DNA from: Rhizobium sp. TH2
GTDB lineage: Bacteria > Pseudomonadota > Alphaproteobacteria > Rhizobiales > Rhizobiaceae
Assembly: GCF_024707525.1 (NCBI RefSeq)
Contig: NZ_CP062233.1
Span: 1 to 64,000, forward strand
DNA length: 64,000 nt
Reading direction: 5' to 3'
How positions within the stretch are numbered: position 1 is the first letter of the stretch; each line of letters starts with the position of its first letter. The notes under the pieces are model-generated. The model saw only the letters and a program-made list of their open reading frames with translations. It was not told the DNA's origin and made no database searches. Positions 34,665 to 43,616 of this stretch are shown here, one piece after another. The translations under genes were made by a program, and so were the position numbers.

Positions 34665-35945
34665 TCAGAACAGGAGCATGCCGATGGTGCTGAGACTCAT
34701 GACGAGCGCGGTGAAGCCACTGATGAAGACCATCCAGCGCGGGGCTTTCAGCTCTCCCATGATGGCGGGGTTCCGCGCCATCATGACCATAAGGACGATG
34801 ATCGGCGCCGCGAGCACGCCGTTGACCACTGCGCTCCAGAACAAGGCGCGAACCGGGTCGATGCCCAGCATGGTGACGGCGATGCTGCCGAGCGTGGCGA
34901 CAACGATCGTGGCATAGAAGGCTTTGGCTTCCTTGAGCTTCTTGTCCAGGCCTTCTGGCCAACCGAAGCTCTCGGCGACGGCGTATGCGGCTGAACCCGC
35001 CAGCACCGGGACAGCGAGCAGTCCGGTTCCGATGATGCCCGCCGCAAAGACCGCGAAGGCGAACTCCCCCGCCACCGGCTTGAGCGCTTCCGCAGCCTGG
35101 GCCGAGGTCTCGATCTTGTCGACGCCGTTCACATGCAGCGTCGCTGCCGCCGCCACGATGATACAGAGCGCCACGAGGTTGGAGACTCCCATGCCGACGA
35201 GCGTGTCCATCCGAATGCGGCCGAGTTCGGGTTCGGCCATCTCGGGGTTGCGCCGCAGGCGGGCGAGCTTCCGGCGCCTCAGTTCCTCAACCTCCTCCCC
35301 CGCCTGCCAGAAGAAGAGATAGGGGCTGATCGTGGTGCCGAGGATGGCGACGAAGGCGGTGAAGTGGTCCCCGGAGAATTCGAATGTGGGCATCACGATG
35401 CCGCCCAGTGCTTCTCCCCATGGCACGCCGACCACCAGCACGACTGCCACATAGGCGAACAACGACAGCGTCAGCCATTTCAGAATGGAGACATAAGCGG
35501 CATAAGGCACGAAGACCTGAATCATGGCGCAGAGGATGCCAAACATGAGCGCGTAGGCGACTTCCGGCCCCCCCACGAGCAGCCGGAGCGCCGCTCCCAT
35601 CGCGGCAAGATCGGCTCCGATGTTGATGAAGTTTGCCGTGAACAGCAAAGCCATCGCGCCGTAGGCCAGCCGTCGGTGGTAATGGAGTTTTAGGTTCTTT
35701 GCGAGGCCCTTGCCGGACACCGCGCCGATGCCCGCGCTCAGCCCCTGGACGGCCGTCATGAGGGGGTACGTGAACAACATCGTCCAGCCGAGGGTGTAGC
35801 CGAACTGGGCACCCACCTGACTGTAGGTGGCGATCCCACTCGGATCGTCATCCGCCGCTCCGGTAACGAGCCCCGGTCCCAGCGCCTTGAAAAAGCTTGG
35901 GCTTTCCTGCAGGGTTTTCCTGCCGAGTGGCGCAGGTGCTTCCAT
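34665..35945 (-). CDS. Nramp-family metal ion transporter (divergent)
   Basis: 426 aa from ATG 35945, about 11 membrane segments. The first segment holds the Nramp-type unwound motif, here DDDPSGIATYSQVG instead of the classical DPGN, and the sixth reads GTTISPYLFFWQAGEE without the metal-binding methionine-proline-histidine. It therefore belongs to the divergent Nramp-related group and its metal (manganese, magnesium or other) cannot be predicted. An upstream TTG at 35978 coincides with the -10 of a stress-type promoter, so the ATG is preferred. Confidence 0.85.
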   Translation of the reverse strand: MEAPAPLGRKTLQESPSFFKALGPGLVTGAADDDPSGIATYSQVGAQFGYTLGWTMLFTYPLMTAVQGLSAGIGAVSGKGLAKNLKLHYHRRLAYGAMALLFTANFINIGADLAAMGAALRLLVGGPEVAYALMFGILCAMIQVFVPYAAYVSILKWLTLSLFAYVAVVLVVGVPWGEALGGIVMPTFEFSGDHFTAFVAILGTTISPYLFFWQAGEEVEELRRRKLARLRRNPEMAEPELGRIRMDTLVGMGVSNLVALCIIVAAAATLHVNGVDKIETSAQAAEALKPVAGEFAFAVFAAGIIGTGLLAVPVLAGSAAYAVAESFGWPEGLDKKLKEAKAFYATIVVATLGSIAVTMLGIDPVRALFWSAVVNGVLAAPIIVLMVMMARNPAIMGELKAPRWMVFISGFTALVMSLSTIGMLLF

Positions 35946-35976
35946 TGCATCATCCGGAGAGTTTCTGTGCCGCGAC

Positions 35977-36002
35977 AATGCGCGGAAAGCGATACGAGTT
36001 CC
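35977..36002 (-). promoter_or_regulatory. EcfG/RpoE2-type promoter candidate of the Nramp-type gene
   Basis: Minus strand GGAAC (complement of 35998-36002), 19 bases, TT, 32 bases before the ATG at 35945. Confidence 0.45.
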
Positions 36003-36046
36003 GTTGATCCGAAAGAGGGCGTCCCGTTGTCGTCATCGGGCGATGT

Positions 36047-36490
36047 CACGACATTGATGGACGGTGGCTGATGACGGCAGGCCTCGTTCTCGTCCGTCAA
36101 ATGCCCGGATCGGCTAAAGGCGTGATGTTTCTGACGATCGAGGATGAGACCGGTCCGGCCAACGTCGTCGTCTGGCCGAAGCTCTTCGAGCGGCGTCGAT
36201 GCGTCGTGCTCGGATCGAGCATGATGGCGATCAATGGCTGCATTCAACGGGAAGGGGAGGTCGTGCACCTCATCGCCCAGCAGCTGTTCGATCTTTCGGG
36301 CGACCTATCGGCCTTGGCCGATCGTGATGGGGCGTTCAAGCTGCCGGCGGGCCGCGGCGACGAGTTTGCCCACGGTTCGCCGGGAAGTCCGGATTCGCGG
36401 GATCGAGCGCCGGCGGTCAAGCCGAGGGATTTTTTCGTCCCCGACCTTCATATCGATACGCTGAAGGTGAAGGCCAGGAATTTTCACTAA
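36047..36490 (+). pseudogene. dnaE2 (error-prone polymerase) C-terminal remnant
   Basis: About 145 codons match the last part of DnaE2/ImuC: the OB-fold (TAGLVLVRQMPGSAKGVMFL, TIEDETGPANVVVWPKLFE) and the tail PDLHIDTLKVKARNFH. Intact DnaE2 is about 1,080 aa. The polymerase core is missing. Near the imuA remnant it suggests that a whole imuA-imuB-dnaE2 mutagenesis cassette was once here. Confidence 0.85.
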
Positions 36491-36574
36491 GGAATCCACC
36501 CTGTCGCCGGTGGTGTTCTAGCTCCACCCATTGATGTGCCCGGCCATTTACAGGCCGGTCAGGACATTGTAGCT

Positions 36575-36847
36575 TCATCTCATATGCTCAACTTCTGCAA
36601 ATCCAGACGCTGTCGCTTTCAACAGGGAGCCAAGCTGTGGGATATCCCACTCACCCGAGCCCAATTCCGCCATTGGCCTGCCGTTAACGTCGGCGGGATT
36701 GATCTGGAACGCGCGGCAAAAGGACTCGCTGGCTGCTAAAATGAGAAGGTTTTCGTCGAGCATCAGTAGGGGCGTGTCGGATGATAGAACGACGGCCAGC
36801 GCGAAATCGAAAGCGAGTTCTGGAGCGTTGGTTGGCTGATTGGTCAT
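36575..36847 (-). pseudogene. PAS-domain sensor kinase, N-terminal remnant
   Basis: 90 codons of a PAS domain (LLMLDENLLILAASESFCRA, FQINPADVNGRPMAELGSGE, WDIPQLGSLLKATASGFAEV), typical of HWE-type rhizobial histidine kinases. The frame stops right after the first half of the PAS domain; no kinase part follows. Confidence 0.75.
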
Positions 36848-36918
36848 GATGGCCCTTCAAGGGCGCTGGAGGCTTTCCAAGCGAAAGCAAAAACCGGCAG
36901 AAAGTTCTGAAAGTGGTG

Positions 36919-37071
36919 TGGACGTTTGGCCAGACCGCCGCCCGGAAGCACTGCGTCTATTTCGGAAACCCCAAAAGCAAGGCAGCCGACCTTTCTCGTC
37001 GAACCGCTCTCAAGAGAAGCGATGCGATCGCGTAGATCGGTAATTACCCTGTTGCGGGCAGCAGTCATCAT
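36919..37071 (-). pseudogene. imuA N-terminal remnant
   Basis: The first ~50 codons match ImuA, the RecA-like partner of the ImuB-DnaE2 mutasome: RVITDLRDRIASLESGSTRK, FGVSEIDAVLPGGGLAK. After GLAK the sequence is unrelated and stops at 36844, overlapping the PAS remnant start. Confidence 0.75.
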
Positions 37072-37363
37072 TCACGCGTCCCTTGAAGGCCGTGTTGGAG
37101 TATCGACTTCATGTCGTTCGAATGCAGATGTTCTCTATCTGTTCCGATGTCGTCAAAGAGTCAAGCAACCAAGAATAGGAATATTATCTCTCAACTTAGG
37201 AAACCAAGAGATTCGCTTTGCGAATCATGGCCCTGGACCGATTGCGGAGATTTGGTCGGAGTGGAAATAAATTCCCGGATTCGCAACTTGTGATCCGCCG
37301 CTTGGCATTTGGCAATTCCATCGGTTACGATACCAGCAGTGTTCACGGGAATGGTCACTGCCC
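37072..37363. other. Spacer without a supported gene
   Basis: About 290 AT-richer bases upstream of the SRAP gene; no gene or clear promoter seen. Confidence 0.45.
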
Positions 37364-38135
37364 ATGTGCAATCTGTACCGCATGGAAGACAAGGATTGGG
37401 TTGCCAAATGGGCTCAGGATGCCGAGAGCATGATCAATCTCATGCCAGCGTACCAAATGAACCCGGATCAGATGGGGCCGATCGTGCGCAATACGGCCGT
37501 TGGTCGAAAGCAGCTGGTGCATGCGCGTTGGGGCCTGCCCTCCCCGCTATTCGCCCTGAAGAAAGAGGCCGAGAAAGAAAGCCGAAAAACTACGAGCCAA
37601 GGGCAAGGAGGTCGACTTTGAGGCCCTGCTGCGTGATCAGGTGGATGGCGGCACCACGAATGTCCGCACTCTCAATTTTCCGCACTGGAAGCAGTTTGGT
37701 GTCGAGCATCGCTGCCTTGTTCCTGTGACCAGTTTTGCCGAGCCCGATCCAGCCAGCAAGGAAGAGGGCGGCAGGACCCCAAACGCCTGGTTCGCGCGCG
37801 ATGAAAGCAAGCTCCTGATGTTCTTTGCTGGCATCCATGTCCCACAATGGACAAGCGTACGGAAGGTTAAGGACGGACTGACGACCGATGATCTCTATGG
37901 TTTCCTGACCACCGATCCGAATGACCTTGTGAAGCCAATTCATGAGAAGGCCATGCCGGTCCTCCTGCTGACCAACGAGGAGACCGATGTTTGGATGCGC
38001 GCGCCGTGGGACGAGGCCAAAGCGCTTGCCCGTCCATTGCCCAACGACGCGCTCATCGTGGCATCCCGGGAGCCTTACGGCTCGACGATCGTAACGAAGG
38101 CCGGAGAACCGGTTGCCCCGGCGAGCCTTTTCTGA
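37364..38135 (+). pseudogene. SRAP peptidase (YedK/HMCES type), frameshifted
   Basis: SRAP proteins trap abasic sites in single-stranded DNA through their N-terminal cysteine. The first part starts MCNLYRM (Cys2 present) and runs to [10 protein letters not shown]; the rest ([30 protein letters not shown] with the active glutamate, [13 protein letters not shown] with the histidine) is in another frame. The frames join if one base is removed near 37575-37585 (GAGAAAGAAAGCC). All key residues survive, so a sequencing error is possible. Confidence 0.8.
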
Positions 38136-38149
38136 GCCTGACCGGTCTA

Positions 38150-38991
38150 GGCTCCAGACTCAATCAAGGTCACCAGATGACAAGAGCAGCGATGTAGCAT
38201 GTCGCTGCGAAGTTGAGCATCAGCTTGTCATATCGTGTCGCGACACGCCTCCAATCCTTGAGACGGCAGAAGGTGCGTTCAATAATATTTCTGCGCCTGT
38301 AGGCGACAGGGTCGAAGGGTTGCATCCTCTTTCGAGTAGGATTGTTGGGAATGACCGGCTCGGTGCCGCGCTTGATGAGGAAGTCGCGTAAAGCATTGCT
38401 GTCGTAAGCAGTGTCTGCGGCGCATAGGCGGCTCGGAGGCAGAGGCGCGAGCAGCGGAATGGCAACGGGTGCGTCGCCACGCTGTCCAGGCGTTATTCGC
38501 AGTGCGATGGGACGGCCGCAACCATCGACAACAGCATGGATTTTTGTCGATCTGCCGCCTCGCGAGCGATCGATTGCTTCGCCATCCGCCCCCCTTTTCC
38601 GCCGGCCGCTGATCGATGGGCCTTGGCAGAGGTGCTGTCGATCATATGGATATCCCGATCGCTGGTTTGCACCAAAGCCTCAAACAACCGACGCCAGATT
38701 CCCCGTGCCGACCAGCGATGAAACCGGTTGTAGATTGTCGTTGCCGGTCCATAGCAGGCAGGACAATCTTGCCATCGACAGCCCGACCGTAGCACATGAA
38801 TGATCCCGCTGATCACCCGGCGGTCGTCAGTGCGATGCGCGCCGGGTTGATTGGTCGGAAGCAGAGGCGCAATGACGGCCCACTGCTGATCGCTAAGCCA
38901 GAACTCTCCTGCCATGATCCAAAGCTCCCATTGTCATGGCAGTGAATCACAAGGCAAAAATACAATCAATAGTTTGATTGGGTTTGGAGCC
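38150..38991 (-). mobile_element. IS5-family element (IS427-like), complete
   Basis: 842 bases. Inverted ends GGCTCCAGACTCAATCAA (from 38150) and, complemented from 38991, GGCTCCAAACCCAATCAA match at 16 of 18 positions. Both ends are flanked by TA, a likely 2-bp target duplication. It contains one transposase in two frames. It inserted between the SRAP gene and the xth gene. Confidence 0.88.
38170..38915 (-). CDS. IS5-family transposase, two frames joined by frameshifting
   Basis: The first frame starts MAGEFWLSDQQWAVIAPLLP and includes the first catalytic aspartate in IHMIDSTSAKAHR. The frame then changes near a slippery A4G6 run (minus strand, about 38594-38605), and the second frame reads HAVVDGCGRPIALRI, CAADTAYDSNALRDFLI (second aspartate) and RRNIIERTFCRLKDWR (glutamate), ending LVIW at 38170. 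Programmed frameshifting is usual in this group, so the element may be active. Confidence 0.85.
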
Positions 38992-39761
38992 TAATGCAAC
39001 TCGATCCACACCGGCGCATGGTCGCTGGTGTGATCCCAGCCTCTGACCGACTTGTCGACCTTGGCCTGCTTGAGATTGTCAGCAAGTGCGGGGCTTAGCA
39101 GGAAGTGATCGATCCGCAGCCCCGCGTCGCGGGCAAAGGCATTTCGAAAATACTTCCAGAATGTGTAGATCCGCTCATCGGGATGAAGGTGCCGCACCGC
39201 GTCCGTCCAGCCCTGGTCAACGAGCGCGGCGTAGGCCGCTTTCACCTCCGGTCGGAACAGCGCATCGTCCCGCCACCGTTCAGGTTTGTAGACATCGAGG
39301 TCGGTCGGCATGACATTGAAGTCGCCGACGAGAGCGACTGGAATACCTAGCTCGAGCAGTTCCGCCGCATAGTCATGTAGCCGCTCGAACCAGCCTAGCT
39401 TGTAGTCGAACTTCGGCCCGGGAGCAGGATTGCCGTTGGGCAGATAGAGGCAACCGATAATCACTCCGTCGATTGCTGCCTCGATGTAGCGGCTGTGACT
39501 GTCGTCCGGATCGCCCGGAAGACCACGCCGCGTTTCGAGCGGATTCTGTCCACGCGCTAGAATGGCCACCCCATTCCAGGATTTCTGACCATGCCAGATG
39601 GCGCCGTAGCCGGCGCGCTCCAGTTCCCGACGTGGAAACTTGTTGTCCGGGGCTTTCAGTTCCTGAAGACACACAACATCTGGCTCCGCCTCGGCGAGCC
39701 AACGCAACAGCAAGTCGAGGCGGCCGTTAATGCCGTTGACATTGTAGGTGGCGAGTTTCAC
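38991..39761 (-). CDS. xth: Exonuclease III family nuclease
   Basis: 256 aa AP endonuclease/exonuclease: start MKLATYNVNGINGRL, LQELKA (metal-binding glutamate), VALVGDFNVMP (Asp and Asn) and SDHAPVW (catalytic His). It repairs abasic sites and trims DNA ends, which fits the Ku/LigD neighbours. The stop codon TAG is formed by the TA target duplication plus the first base of the adjacent IS. It follows the small gene by six bases. Confidence 0.93.
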   Translation of the reverse strand: MKLATYNVNGINGRLDLLLRWLAEAEPDVVCLQELKAPDNKFPRRELERAGYGAIWHGQKSWNGVAILARGQNPLETRRGLPGDPDDSHSRYIEAAIDGVIIGCLYLPNGNPAPGPKFDYKLGWFERLHDYAAELLELGIPVALVGDFNVMPTDLDVYKPERWRDDALFRPEVKAAYAALVDQGWTDAVRHLHPDERIYTFWKYFRNAFARDAGLRIDHFLLSPALADNLKQAKVDKSVRGWDHTSDHAPVWIELH

Positions 39762-39767
39762 CTGATA

Positions 39768-39944
39768 TCAGCGCTTACGATCGCCTTGATCACCCTGACC
39801 CGGCTTGGCGTCGTTCTTCGCATCATGACGCGCATCGGCTGACAGAGATCGCGAGACATCGACGCTTTCCTTGAACTTGCCGTCTTCATCGCGGCGGACA
39901 TAGCGCTTATCAGTACCGGTATCGACAAGTTCACGCTTGCTCAT
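39768..39944 (-). CDS. Small basic/acidic protein before xth
   Basis: 58 aa, hydrophilic (MSKRELVDTGTDKRYVRRDE, then KFKESVDVSRSLSADARHDA), probably unstructured. Similar small proteins occur next to Ku genes in rhizobia (from memory). It starts a two-gene unit with xth and is divergent from ku. Function unknown. Confidence 0.7.
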   Translation of the reverse strand: MSKRELVDTGTDKRYVRRDEDGKFKESVDVSRSLSADARHDAKNDAKPGQGDQGDRKR

Positions 39945-40084
39945 GGCAGGACTCCCTTGGGGTTGTTCCACTTGGAAACGCGCGCGGCTTCAAAAAGATG
40001 CATGCGAATCAGGACTCTACGCGAGACTCGCAATGCGAGCGGCGGCCACCAGCTAAGTCATTGAAAAATGATTCGTTTTGACTC

Positions 40085-40109
40085 GGAACGATTCGCTGTT
40101 GATTCGCTT
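40085..40109 (+). promoter_or_regulatory. EcfG/RpoE2-type stress promoter of the ku operon
   Basis: GGAAC (40085-40089), 18 bases, TT, 35 bases before ATG 40144. The base before TT is C rather than G, so slightly weaker than the others. Confidence 0.55.
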
Positions 40110-40143
40110 GAATCGCCTGAGTTGCGTCAGGAGTCGCGTTATC

Positions 40144-41040
40144 ATGGTTAGCCCAAGAGCGAATTGGAAAGGCTTCATCAAGTTCGGAGAGGTCTCCTGT
40201 CCGGTGGCGCTCTACACGGCAGCATCGTCTTCGGAACGTATCGCCTTCAACACGCTCAATCGCAAAACGGGAAACCGGGTCAAACGCGAGTTTGTCGACA
40301 GCGAGACCGGTTTTCCTGTCGAACGCGACAACCAGGTCAAAGGCTATGAGATCGAGAATGGCCAGTACATCCTCCTGGAGCCGGATGAAGTCGCGGCAGC
40401 CGTGCCCGAGAGCGACAAGACCCTGAAGATCGAAGCCTATATCCCCTGCTCGCAGATCGACACGACCTACTTCGACAAGCCCTACTATCTGGCGCCTGAC
40501 AAGATGGGCACCGATGCCTTCGTGCTTCTGCGCGATGGCATGAAAAACGAAAAGGTCGCAGCCATCGCTCGGACCGTTCTCTTCCGCCGGATGCGCACCG
40601 TTCTCATTCGCGCGCACGGCAAGGGCCTGATCGCGAACACGCTCAACTTCGACTACGAGGTCCGATCGTCCGAGAAAGCGTTCGAGGACATGCCCGACCT
40701 CAGGATCGAAGGCGAAATGCTCGAACTTGCCGAACACATCATCGGCACAAAGAAGGGCAGTTTCGACGCGAGCACGTTTGACGACCGCTATCAAGCCGCC
40801 GTTGCCGAGCTGGTAAAAGCCAAGATCGAAGGCCGTTCGCTGCCAAAGAAGAAGGCTCCCGTGGCGTCGAAGCCCAGCGATCTTCTTCATGCGCTGCGCG
40901 AAAGCGCCGGTCTGGGCGCAAAGGAGGCCGCACCAAAGCGCACCGCGGCAAACGCCAATAAGGGTGCGGCTCGTGCGAAGGCAGCAAAGCCCGTCGCGAA
41001 GTCAAAAGCCGCCGCGGCGCCCACGCGTCGGGCCGGCTGA
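40144..41040 (+). CDS. ku: Ku DNA-end-binding protein (copy 1)
   Basis: 298 aa bacterial Ku, the homodimer or heterodimer ring that binds DNA double-strand ends and recruits LigD. The core reads ANWKGFIKFGEVSCPVALYT, RVKREFVDSETGFPV and YIPCSQIDTTYFDKPYYLAP; a lysine/alanine-rich tail (~50 residues) follows, as in DNA-retaining bacterial Ku. First gene of ku-ku-ligase, 15 bases before copy 2. Confidence 0.95.
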   Translation: MVSPRANWKGFIKFGEVSCPVALYTAASSSERIAFNTLNRKTGNRVKREFVDSETGFPVERDNQVKGYEIENGQYILLEPDEVAAAVPESDKTLKIEAYIPCSQIDTTYFDKPYYLAPDKMGTDAFVLLRDGMKNEKVAAIARTVLFRRMRTVLIRAHGKGLIANTLNFDYEVRSSEKAFEDMPDLRIEGEMLELAEHIIGTKKGSFDASTFDDRYQAAVAELVKAKIEGRSLPKKKAPVASKPSDLLHALRESAGLGAKEAAPKRTAANANKGAARAKAAKPVAKSKAAAAPTRRAG

Positions 41041-41055
41041 CCGGAGGAGTTCGTC

Positions 41056-41868
41056 ATGGCAGTTCGCCCCTACTGGAAAGGCTATCTCAAGCTCTCTCTG
41101 GTCACCTGTCCGGTGCAGATGATGCCGGCGACCTCCGAGAGCGAGAAGGTTCGTTTCCACACCCTCAATCGCCAGACACAGAACCGTGTCGTCAGCCACT
41201 ATGTGGATTCCGTCACCGGTAAAGAAGTGAAGGAAGAGGACGAAGTCAAAGGCTACCAGCGCGGTGAGGACGAGTACATCATCCTGGAAGACGAAGAGCT
41301 CGAGAATGTCGCGCTGGACAGCACCAAGACGATCGATATCTCGACCTTCACGGCTCGCGATAGCATCGAGTGGATTTGGCTCGACACGCCGTACTATCTT
41401 TCCCCCAACGATCCGGTCGGTCAGGAAGCTTTTTCCGTCATTCGTGATGCGATGGCATCCCAGAACATGGTCGGCATCTCACGGCTGGTCATCACCCGGC
41501 GCGAGCGCGCCGTCATGCTGGAGCCACGCGGCAAGGGTATCGTTCTCTGGACATTGCGGTATGGTGACGAGGTCCGGGATGAAGACAGCTATTTCGAGGG
41601 CATTGGCGATGAGAAGGCGGATTCCGACATGATGCCCCTTATCCAGCAGCTGATCAAAAAGAAGACCCAGGACTGGACGCCGAAACTGGTCATCGACCCA
41701 GTCCAGGATCGGCTGCTCGACATCATCAACACGAAAAAGAAAGCGCTCAGGAAGCCATCGAAGAGCACGACCAAGGCTCCCGCATCCTCACCGCCGCCCA
41801 ACAACGTCGTCAACATCATGGATGCCTTGCGCAAGTCGGTCGCGGCGGAAAACCGGACCAGTAAATGA
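41056..41868 (+). CDS. ku: Ku DNA-end-binding protein (copy 2)
   Basis: 270 aa, a second, diverged Ku (PYWKGYLKLSLVTCPVQMMP, RVVSHYVDSVTGKEV, WIWLDTPYYLSPNDP). Rhizobia often encode two Ku forms that may pair. It overlaps the ligase start by four bases (ATGA 41865-41868), so stoichiometric translation is likely. Confidence 0.95.
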   Translation: MAVRPYWKGYLKLSLVTCPVQMMPATSESEKVRFHTLNRQTQNRVVSHYVDSVTGKEVKEEDEVKGYQRGEDEYIILEDEELENVALDSTKTIDISTFTARDSIEWIWLDTPYYLSPNDPVGQEAFSVIRDAMASQNMVGISRLVITRRERAVMLEPRGKGIVLWTLRYGDEVRDEDSYFEGIGDEKADSDMMPLIQQLIKKKTQDWTPKLVIDPVQDRLLDIINTKKKALRKPSKSTTKAPASSPPPNNVVNIMDALRKSVAAENRTSK

Positions 41869-42908
41869 GCAGACGTGCCAAACCGCTTCTCCAGGACGAC
41901 CAGGTCGCCAAGTCTCAGCCACGCCGGCGCCGCGATCCAGCCCAGCCGAACCTTCCGTTCGATCCGATGCCCGACCGTGTCGAACCATGCCTGGCATTGC
42001 TGAAGACCACTGCGCCGGCGGGACCAGACTGGGTCTATGAGGTGAAGTGGGACGGTTATCGGCTGGCGATCCATATCGAGCCGAAGGAGGTTCGCATCAT
42101 CACGCGCGGCGGCCATGACTGGACACACCGGTTTCCGGCAATCGCAGCGGCGGCTAAGAACCTGAGCGTCGCAACAGCCATTCTGGATGGTGAGGCCGTC
42201 GTGCTCGACGAACACGGCCGATCGGATTTCGGGGCTCTGCAGCAATCACTGGGCGGACGTGGCGGCAAGCGGACATCGACGGAATCCATCCTCTATGCCT
42301 TCGACCTACTCTATTTCGACGGCCACGATCTTACGGGGACGGAGCTCTCTGTGAGACGACATCTGCTCGAGGATCTGCTGGATGGCGCCGACGGCGCGAT
42401 CCAACTGTCCGAGGAGGTCAGCGACGACGGTGCCAAGCTCCTGGAAAATGCTTGCGCCCTCGGGCTGGAAGGTATCGTCGCCAAGCATCGCGACAGCACC
42501 TATCGGTCCGGCCGCACCGGCGACTGGCTGAAGATCAAATGCGTGCAGAGCGAGAGCTTCATGGTCGTCGGCTATGAGCAATCGGCGTCGGCCCGGGGCG
42601 GAGTCGGCAGCCTGCTTCTCGCTGGCCGAAACGGAGACGACTGGGTCTACGTCGGCTCCGTGGGAACCGGGTTCAACATGAAGGATGCCGAATACCTTCG
42701 CAAGACACTCGACAAGCTCAAGACAACACAACCAGTCGTGCCGCTCAAGGGCAAGAACCTTGTGTTCGCCCAGCCGACGTTGATCGCCGAGATCGACTTC
42801 CGGGGCTGGACCCACGACGGCAGTTTGCGCCACGCATCTTATAAGGGCCTTCGCGAGGTTCAGGATAATGCCGCAGTCTTTGACATGAGCGAACGGCCGG
42901 CCAGCTAA
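41865..42908 (+). CDS. ligD: ATP-dependent DNA ligase, ligase-only LigD type
   Basis: 347 aa with the adenylation domain (nucleotidyl-lysine in VYEVKWDGYRL near residue 61, ILDGEAVVLDEHG, GLEGIVAKHRDSTYRSGRTG) and an OB-fold (VYVGSVGTGF). It lacks the phosphoesterase and polymerase domains of the large LigD at 44.5-47.2 kb, so it would only seal ends. Last gene of the ku operon. Confidence 0.92.
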   Translation: MSRRAKPLLQDDQVAKSQPRRRRDPAQPNLPFDPMPDRVEPCLALLKTTAPAGPDWVYEVKWDGYRLAIHIEPKEVRIITRGGHDWTHRFPAIAAAAKNLSVATAILDGEAVVLDEHGRSDFGALQQSLGGRGGKRTSTESILYAFDLLYFDGHDLTGTELSVRRHLLEDLLDGADGAIQLSEEVSDDGAKLLENACALGLEGIVAKHRDSTYRSGRTGDWLKIKCVQSESFMVVGYEQSASARGGVGSLLLAGRNGDDWVYVGSVGTGFNMKDAEYLRKTLDKLKTTQPVVPLKGKNLVFAQPTLIAEIDFRGWTHDGSLRHASYKGLREVQDNAAVFDMSERPAS

Positions 42909-42918
42909 AATGAACAGG

Positions 42919-42959
42919 GCGCTCGACCCTTGCGGGGAGCGCCCTGTCAGACCCGGACA
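42919..42959. repeat. Dispersed repeat, copy 2
   Basis: Same 41-base word as at 27711-27754, without its extra GCC. It lies eleven bases after the ligase stop, and its hairpin (GGCGCTC with GAGCGCC) could serve as a transcript end. Confidence 0.75.
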
Positions 42960-43067
42960 ACCGCACGCGACAGACAAGCTGCTCGGTAAGCGGTCATCAA
43001 AACGGGTAGTGGCCGATAGATGATAGCTCGCTCCAGGAAATTCAAGCCCTGCCCAACCAATCAACGC

Positions 43068-43580
43068 TCACGGCTCATCAACCCGTTCCAGTTCGAAGAA
43101 ATAGATCCGATCGTCTACCTGGATCGTCATTGCTCCCATGATTTTCCGATCACCCACTCTGCGGAAATGATCGACGATGGGCTGATCGTCATACACCATC
43201 GCGGCACTCGCCACGCCTTGGAACGACATGGTCTTGAGCGAAGCCACGGGACCTTTCGCCCGAAACCCGCGCTGAAGATACGAAAACAGGTTCTTTGCGG
43301 CACGCGTCCTGCCAACTTTGTGAAAACGGAGGGCGAGGCGCAGCGTTATTCTTGCCGGATCGATGGGGATCAGTCGCCGCTCGTCGAAACGAAACAGCAG
43401 CGCATCGGCGCGCATGTCCGGCGTAAACCGCTTGCCGAACCAGCCGAGGTTTTCCAGCACGCCGTCGAACGGATGGCCGGACGGAAAGGTCCGACCGGTC
43501 CACAGTCCGATCATCTCGCGCGGCTCGATCGGCGGCAAGCTTTGAAACTCACCAAGCGCGTTCTGCATCTGCCTACTCAA
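43068..43580 (-). CDS. GXWXG/DUF4334 domain protein
   Basis: 170 aa. N-terminal GXWXG motif in MIGLWTGRTFPSGHPFDGVL and C-terminal DUF4334 part (MVYDDQPIVDHFRRVGD, then MGAMTIQVDD, YFFELERV). The fold suggests a small beta-barrel ligand binder; substrate unknown. A TTG at 43580 has GAGGAG eight bases upstream; ATG 43568 is the other choice. Confidence 0.8.
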   Translation of the reverse strand: MSRQMQNALGEFQSLPPIEPREMIGLWTGRTFPSGHPFDGVLENLGWFGKRFTPDMRADALLFRFDERRLIPIDPARITLRLALRFHKVGRTRAAKNLFSYLQRGFRAKGPVASLKTMSFQGVASAAMVYDDQPIVDHFRRVGDRKIMGAMTIQVDDRIYFFELERVDEP

Positions 43581-43616
43581 TCCGAACGCTCCTCTCCCGG
43601 TGATGCGAGGGACTAT

